NCBI GenBank assembly: GCA_948665105.1
Contig: CAPNGW010000006.1
Location: 1 to 25,947 of the forward strand
DNA: 25,947 nt
Source: an uncultured Lachnospiraceae bacterium
GTDB taxonomy: Bacteria > Bacillota > Clostridia > Lachnospirales > Lachnospiraceae
Reading direction: 5' to 3'
This document shows, piece by piece, positions 22,541 through 25,947 of the stretch (position 1 is its first letter; the number at the start of each line of letters is the position of its first letter). The position numbers and the translations under genes are program-made. The notes below the pieces were generated by a model that was given only the letters and a program-made list of their open reading frames with translations, ran no database searches and was not told where the DNA came from.

Positions 22541-23027
22541 TCTGCTCCAGCTTCTGATTTATCTTCAGAATCACAAAATACAAAAATACCGTAACCAGTA
22601 TTGTATATACAAGCTCCGGCAGGATAATGCGCTTAAAATAGTATGCAATTTGGAACTTGCCGCGCATCAGAAACAGGAACAGGTACACCACCAGATTACA
22701 GGATAAGTCACTGGCGGTAATGAGAATCATGGGAAGCTTAATATCATCAGGAAAGAATCGCTTTCGAAAAAATCCGTTGATATAGCCGGTGTACATATAA
22801 ACCAGTGCATTGAAGCCCACCATGCTTCCATAAAATATATCCAGAAGCAGTCCACAGAAGAATCCAATCCACATACCTTCCTTCCGCCCTCTCATGAATC
22901 CGAAGGCTGCGGTAACAACAATCAGAAGGTTCGGGGAAATTCCGGCAAAGGACAGGGCCTGAAACACTGTGGTTTGCAGTAAAAAGCATATAAATATGAT
23001 AAAAAACAATGTTATTTTGCGTCGCAT
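22509..23027 (-). CDS. mreD: Rod shape-determining protein MreD
   Basis: MreD is a membrane protein of the elongasome. The 172 residues are mostly hydrophobic with about five membrane segments, and hold the family-like GFMRGRKEGMWIGFFCGLLLDIFYG region (about 43-67). AGGGATGG stands before the ATG at 23027. The gene lies 7 bases after mreC and overlaps or abuts pbp2, the conserved mreC-mreD-pbp2 order. Confidence 0.93.
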   Translation of the reverse strand: MRRKITLFFIIFICFLLQTTVFQALSFAGISPNLLIVVTAAFGFMRGRKEGMWIGFFCGLLLDIFYGSMVGFNALVYMYTGYINGFFRKRFFPDDIKLPMILITASDLSCNLVVYLFLFLMRGKFQIAYYFKRIILPELVYTILVTVFLYFVILKINQKLEQIEKRSAGKFV

Positions 23028-23034
23028 ACCATCC

Positions 23035-23898
23035 CTACTCTTCTTCTGCCTGCTTCTTCTGGAGAATTACCAGCACCTCGTCTAAGTGCTCAAAATCCAC
23101 AGCAGGCGTGATTGTGCCGGAGCAGGTGAGATTGTTGGCATTTTCCTGTATATCCTGAATGTAGCCGATAAGAATGCCCGGCAGATATCTGTCACTGATA
23201 TTGGAGGTTACAATCTGTTCTCCGGTTTCAATGGCATTTTCGCCTTTCTTGAGGCCGGAAAATTCAATGACCTGACGCTCATTCATGGTCTGGAGATTGC
23301 CATTTACAATACAGTAGTCGGAGGTGGTAAGGGTGGCACCGCTGACATTGCTGGTATCGTCTATGATAGAACGTACCTTTGCAAAATTAGGCCCCACATC
23401 CACAACAATACCCACAAGCCCGCTTCCGGCAATGACGTTCATATCCACTGTAATACCGTCATTGGTGCCCTTATCAATGAGGAAGGTGGAAAACCAGTTG
23501 TTGCCGCTTCGGCTGATGACCCGGGCCCCCACTTTTTCGTAGCTGGGATATTTTTGATCCAGCTCCCACAGTTCCCGCAGATTGTCGAGTTCATACTGCT
23601 TCAGCTTGATGGTATTCAAATCCGATGTCAGCTGATTCACCTGTGCCTTCAGCTCCTCATTCTCCTTTAGTACCGCCCGCATGGACTTTAGGTTCTCCGA
23701 CTTGTCGGAAATCCAGGTCCCAACATAGTTAATTCCCTTCTGCATGGGTACAAATACGTATCCGGCAACAGTATTTAAAGGACCGCCGGATAGGTTCAGG
23801 GTGAAGCTTATAAACAGGACCACCACACAGATGCCCGTAAGAATCAGCAATACATATCTGCTTGGCATCGTAATTTTTGATTTCCGTCTTACTTTCAA
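23035..23898 (-). CDS. mreC: Rod shape-determining protein MreC
   Basis: MreC links the MreB cytoskeleton to wall enzymes outside the membrane. It has 287 residues: a basic N-terminus, one membrane segment at about 15-36 (VLLILTGICVVVLFISFTL), a coiled coil at about 67-115 (ENLKSMRAVLKENEELKAQ onward), then the beta-rich domain with ARVISRSGNNWFSTFLIDKG and SGLVGIVVDVGPNFAKVRSI. The start is probably TTG 23898 with AGAGG 8 bases upstream; an in-frame ATG at 23868 has no such site. It lies 11 bases after the mreB-like gene. Confidence 0.94.
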   Translation of the reverse strand: MKVRRKSKITMPSRYVLLILTGICVVVLFISFTLNLSGGPLNTVAGYVFVPMQKGINYVGTWISDKSENLKSMRAVLKENEELKAQVNQLTSDLNTIKLKQYELDNLRELWELDQKYPSYEKVGARVISRSGNNWFSTFLIDKGTNDGITVDMNVIAGSGLVGIVVDVGPNFAKVRSIIDDTSNVSGATLTTSDYCIVNGNLQTMNERQVIEFSGLKKGENAIETGEQIVTSNISDRYLPGILIGYIQDIQENANNLTCSGTITPAVDFEHLDEVLVILQKKQAEEE

Positions 23899-23909
23899 TT
23901 GTTCAACCT

Positions 23910-24929
23910 CTATCTAAAAATAATTGTTTTCATGCTGAAGGCCAGTTTCCGGTATTTCTCATCAGACATGATTTTGTTAAGCCCCCGCACAGCCGTCTCC
24001 TCGGGATAATCGCAGATATTCACCTGAATATTGGTGATTTGTGTGAACAGCTCGTTCAACTGGGATATCTGGGAAGCCCCACCTGTCAGATAGATTCCGG
24101 ATTTGATGATATCCCGGGCAAGCTCCGGCGGGGTTTTTTCCAATATCAGCTTGATGGAGGAGCATATGCTGTTTAAATTTTCCTTAATAGCCTCATATAC
24201 GATGGAGGTGGTAATCTCCATCTCCACAGGAAGCCCGCTGACCACATCCCGGCCCACAATCACTGCGGCCTTCTCTTCACCCTCGGGAAGGGCGCAGCCC
24301 ACTGTCTCCTTTAAAAAGCTGGCCGTTTTTTCTCCGATAACCAGGCTGTAATTACGTCTTAAATGGCTCATAATGGACTCGTCCAGCCTTTTGCCGCCGA
24401 AATGCAAAAGCTCACTTAGCACAAGGCCGCCCAGAGAAATAACGGAAATCTCCGTAGTGTCCGCACCGATATTAACTATCATGTAGCCTGTGGGGGCGTT
24501 TACCTCAAGGTCCAGTCCAACGGCATCGGCGATGGGCTTCTCGCAGAGCAGCACGCTCTTGGGCTTGAAACGGCTCTTATAGAACAAGTCAAAAAAGGCT
24601 TTTTTCTCCACTTCTGTGATATCAGTGGGCACGGCTACAATAAATTCGGCCCCCTTGATATGGCTTTTCATATACTTCTCCAGCAATTCACAAATCATGG
24701 TCTGCATATTGTTATAGTCGGCAATGACACCACTTACCACCGGAAAGGAAACCTGAATACTTTCAGGCGCCTTCTCATACATGGCGTAAGCATCGTCCCC
24801 AAAGGCATAGAGCTGGTTCTTGTTGACGATGGCGATGGTATTCTTCTCGTTGATGACCTCTCCTGTGGATTTGCAAAAAATCTTTAGATTACAGGTCCCC
24901 AAATCAATTCCGTAAATATTACTCGACAT
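23910..24929 (-). CDS. MreB-family actin-like protein, divergent
   Basis: A 339-residue actin-fold protein at the usual mreB position. The phosphate 1 motif reads GIDLGTCNLKIF where typical MreB has DLGTANT. The connecting motif CEKPIADAVG replaces EEPMAAAIG, phosphate 2 is VNIGADTTEISVISLGG (usually DIGGGTTEVAVISLGG), and the adenosine motif is IYLTGGASQIS. All nucleotide-binding blocks are thus present but changed. It probably polymerises at the membrane to guide elongation, but it may be a specialised paralogue such as an Mbl or MreBH type. AAGGAGAG precedes the ATG at 24929. Confidence 0.88.
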   Translation of the reverse strand: MSSNIYGIDLGTCNLKIFCKSTGEVINEKNTIAIVNKNQLYAFGDDAYAMYEKAPESIQVSFPVVSGVIADYNNMQTMICELLEKYMKSHIKGAEFIVAVPTDITEVEKKAFFDLFYKSRFKPKSVLLCEKPIADAVGLDLEVNAPTGYMIVNIGADTTEISVISLGGLVLSELLHFGGKRLDESIMSHLRRNYSLVIGEKTASFLKETVGCALPEGEEKAAVIVGRDVVSGLPVEMEITTSIVYEAIKENLNSICSSIKLILEKTPPELARDIIKSGIYLTGGASQISQLNELFTQITNIQVNICDYPEETAVRGLNKIMSDEKYRKLAFSMKTIIFR

Positions 24930-24950
24930 ACTTTTGTCTCTCCTTATTTC

Positions 24951-25640
24951 TTAACTCAACGTACCGTTTTCCTTAAGGCTGGTGTAGCGGTTGTCCCCAA
25001 TGATGATATGGTCCACCAGGGTAATACCCAACATACGTCCACATTCCGCCACCCGCACCGTGGTGCGAAGATCCTCCTTGCTGGGACAGGCCTCGCCGCT
25101 CGGGTGGTTATGAAGAAGAATGATGTTGACAGCCTGATTCCTCAAAGCCTTTAAGTAGATTTCCCGGGGAGAAACCAGCGAAGAATTCACTGTGCCTATG
25201 GAGAGCACCTCATCCCCCAGAAACCGGTTCCTGGCATCAAACATGGCCAAAATCAGTTTCTCTCTGGTCTCGTGCCTGAGCTGTTCCATATAGTACTCGG
25301 CAATGGTGCCAGGCTCCTCCGTTTTCATGTTCTTCCGGTAAGTAGTTGCGGCCATGCGCTTTGCCAGCTCGGCAATACACTTTAGCTGGATGGCTTTGAC
25401 CTGGCCGATTCCTGAGAAACCGGAAAGCTCTTCCACAGAAAGCCAGTTCAGATTCAAAAGGCTTTGCTGATATCTGCTTAAGACATCCCGGGCAATGTCC
25501 AGGGCGCTCCTGTTCTTGTTGCCGCTCCTTAAAATAACTGCAAGAAGCTCTGCATCCGAAAGCCCCTCCTCTCCCTGCCTCAAAAATTTGTCGTAGGGCC
25601 GTTCCGATTCCGGCAATTCTTTCATGGTAAAATGCTGCAT
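24951..25640 (-). CDS. radC: RadC family JAB/MPN-domain protein
   Basis: RadC-family proteins join a helix-hairpin-helix region (SGFSGIGQVKAIQLKC, about 73-88) to a JAMM/MPN metal domain. H177, H179 and D190 (LLHNHPSGEACPSKED) are the zinc ligands. The cellular role is still unclear despite the old DNA-repair name. ATG 25640 is chosen for its AAAGGA site, giving 229 residues as in Bacillus; the frame extends to 25664 without a good site. It heads the mre operon, as in Bacillus, 21 bases before the mreB-like gene. Confidence 0.93.
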   Translation of the reverse strand: MQHFTMKELPESERPYDKFLRQGEEGLSDAELLAVILRSGNKNRSALDIARDVLSRYQQSLLNLNWLSVEELSGFSGIGQVKAIQLKCIAELAKRMAATTYRKNMKTEEPGTIAEYYMEQLRHETREKLILAMFDARNRFLGDEVLSIGTVNSSLVSPREIYLKALRNQAVNIILLHNHPSGEACPSKEDLRTTVRVAECGRMLGITLVDHIIIGDNRYTSLKENGTLS

Positions 25641-25702
25641 ACTTTTCCTTTCCACTCTCTTCATTCTGAGCTTTTATCCACAAAGAAAAAGTTTTACATT
25701 TT

Positions 25703-25731
25703 ATTTTATCACATGTCTGCTATGATGTATA
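25703..25731 (-). promoter_or_regulatory. Candidate promoter of the radC-mre-min-rodA operon
   Basis: On the minus strand TATACA (25726-25731) and TAAAAT (25703-25708) are 17 bases apart, and the -10 is preceded by TGA, an extended -10 arrangement. It lies 63 bases before the radC start, in the only sizeable gap at the head of the operon. Confidence 0.45.
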
Positions 25732-25742
25732 CGGTTTTCTTC

Positions 25743-25946
25743 TTAAATTTTTATTAATCCTGCCTCGTATAATTTCTGTAAAGACATAAGAATCCCCAGC
25801 TTTGCGTGATACCAGGTGAGTCCGCCCTGGAAATACACTGCGTAGGGAGGACGCAGAGGTCCATCGGCACTCAGCTCGATGGAGGAGCCCTGGACAAAGG
25901 CACCTGCCGCCATAATCACCTGGCTGTCATAGCCGGGCATGTCCCA
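25743..25946 (-). CDS. Methionine gamma-lyase family protein, C-terminal end (cut by window)
   Basis: The last 67 residues of a PLP-dependent enzyme of the methionine gamma-lyase family formerly labelled aluminium resistance protein (YnbB in Bacillus). The visible part, GYDSQVIMAAGAFVQGSSIE followed by LSADGPLRPPYAVYFQGGLT, is a highly typical C-terminal block of this family. The frame continues off the window end, so the start and PLP lysine are not visible. I see no clear terminator between it and radC. Confidence 0.85.
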   Translation of the reverse strand, partial: WDMPGYDSQVIMAAGAFVQGSSIELSADGPLRPPYAVYFQGGLTWYHAKLGILMSLQKLYEAGLIKI

Positions 25947-25947
25947 G

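Noticed and set aside
23086..23670. 194-codon + strand frame
   Set aside because: Antisense to mreC with no ribosome-binding site of note.
1..25947. CRISPR arrays, tRNA or rRNA genes, IS elements, riboswitches
   Set aside because: Looked for by eye in all intergenic gaps; no repeated spacers, cloverleaf-like blocks, transposase motifs or aptamer-like leaders were seen. Gaps are all under 200 bases.

Overview
The window is a contiguous piece of a Firmicutes chromosome, most likely a Lachnospiraceae-type Clostridia. The reasons are strong AGGAGG ribosome-binding sites, moderate GC content, a MinCDE system together with SepF, a methylglyoxal synthase inside a cell-wall operon, and protein sequences that look clostridial throughout. 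It is dense core genome: about 32 genes, no gene-free stretch over 300 bases, and no tRNA, rRNA, CRISPR array, insertion sequence or prophage that I can see.

Left part, mostly + strand (1-7319). The 3' end of obg leads into yhbY, nadD, yqeK and rsfS (GTPase, ribosome-associated and NAD functions), closed by a strong bidirectional terminator. Then comes a divergent SOS unit: lexA on the minus strand and a yneA-like LysM division inhibitor on the plus strand, sharing an intergenic region with promoters and four LexA-box-like palindromes. A PlsC-type acyltransferase, a 36-codon ORF, a nicotinamidase-like hydrolase, dtd and a XerS-like tyrosine recombinase follow. A 28-bp inverted repeat with 11-6-11 spacing lies just upstream of the recombinase start and looks like a dif site.

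Middle part, mostly minus strand (7399-15142). A cytidylate-kinase-like gene converges on the recombinase. Read on the minus strand, a division cluster runs HlyD-like membrane protein, yggS/ylmE, sepF, ylmH, aroB, lspA, rluD. A + strand DUF378 membrane protein and a small P-loop protein sit at the edge of this block, around a double hairpin.

Right part, minus strand (15282-25946). A long elongation and septum-placement operon runs radC, mreB-like, mreC, mreD, pbp2 (mrdA), minC, minD, minE, rodA, mgsA, dacA-like. Upstream of it is the 3' end of a methionine gamma-lyase family gene.

Points most worth a second look: (1) the XerS-like recombinase with its own adjacent dif-like repeat, at the place where gene orientation and base skew change, which would fit a single-recombinase chromosome-dimer resolution system at a replication terminus; (2) a methylglyoxal synthase homologue in which the catalytic aspartate is alanine; (3) the multi-operator lexA/yneA switch; (4) a PBP2 with about 230 extra residues inside its transpeptidase domain; (5) a long perfect inverted repeat next to a terminator at 14.65 kb. 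All functional calls rest on reading motifs by eye; no database search was possible.
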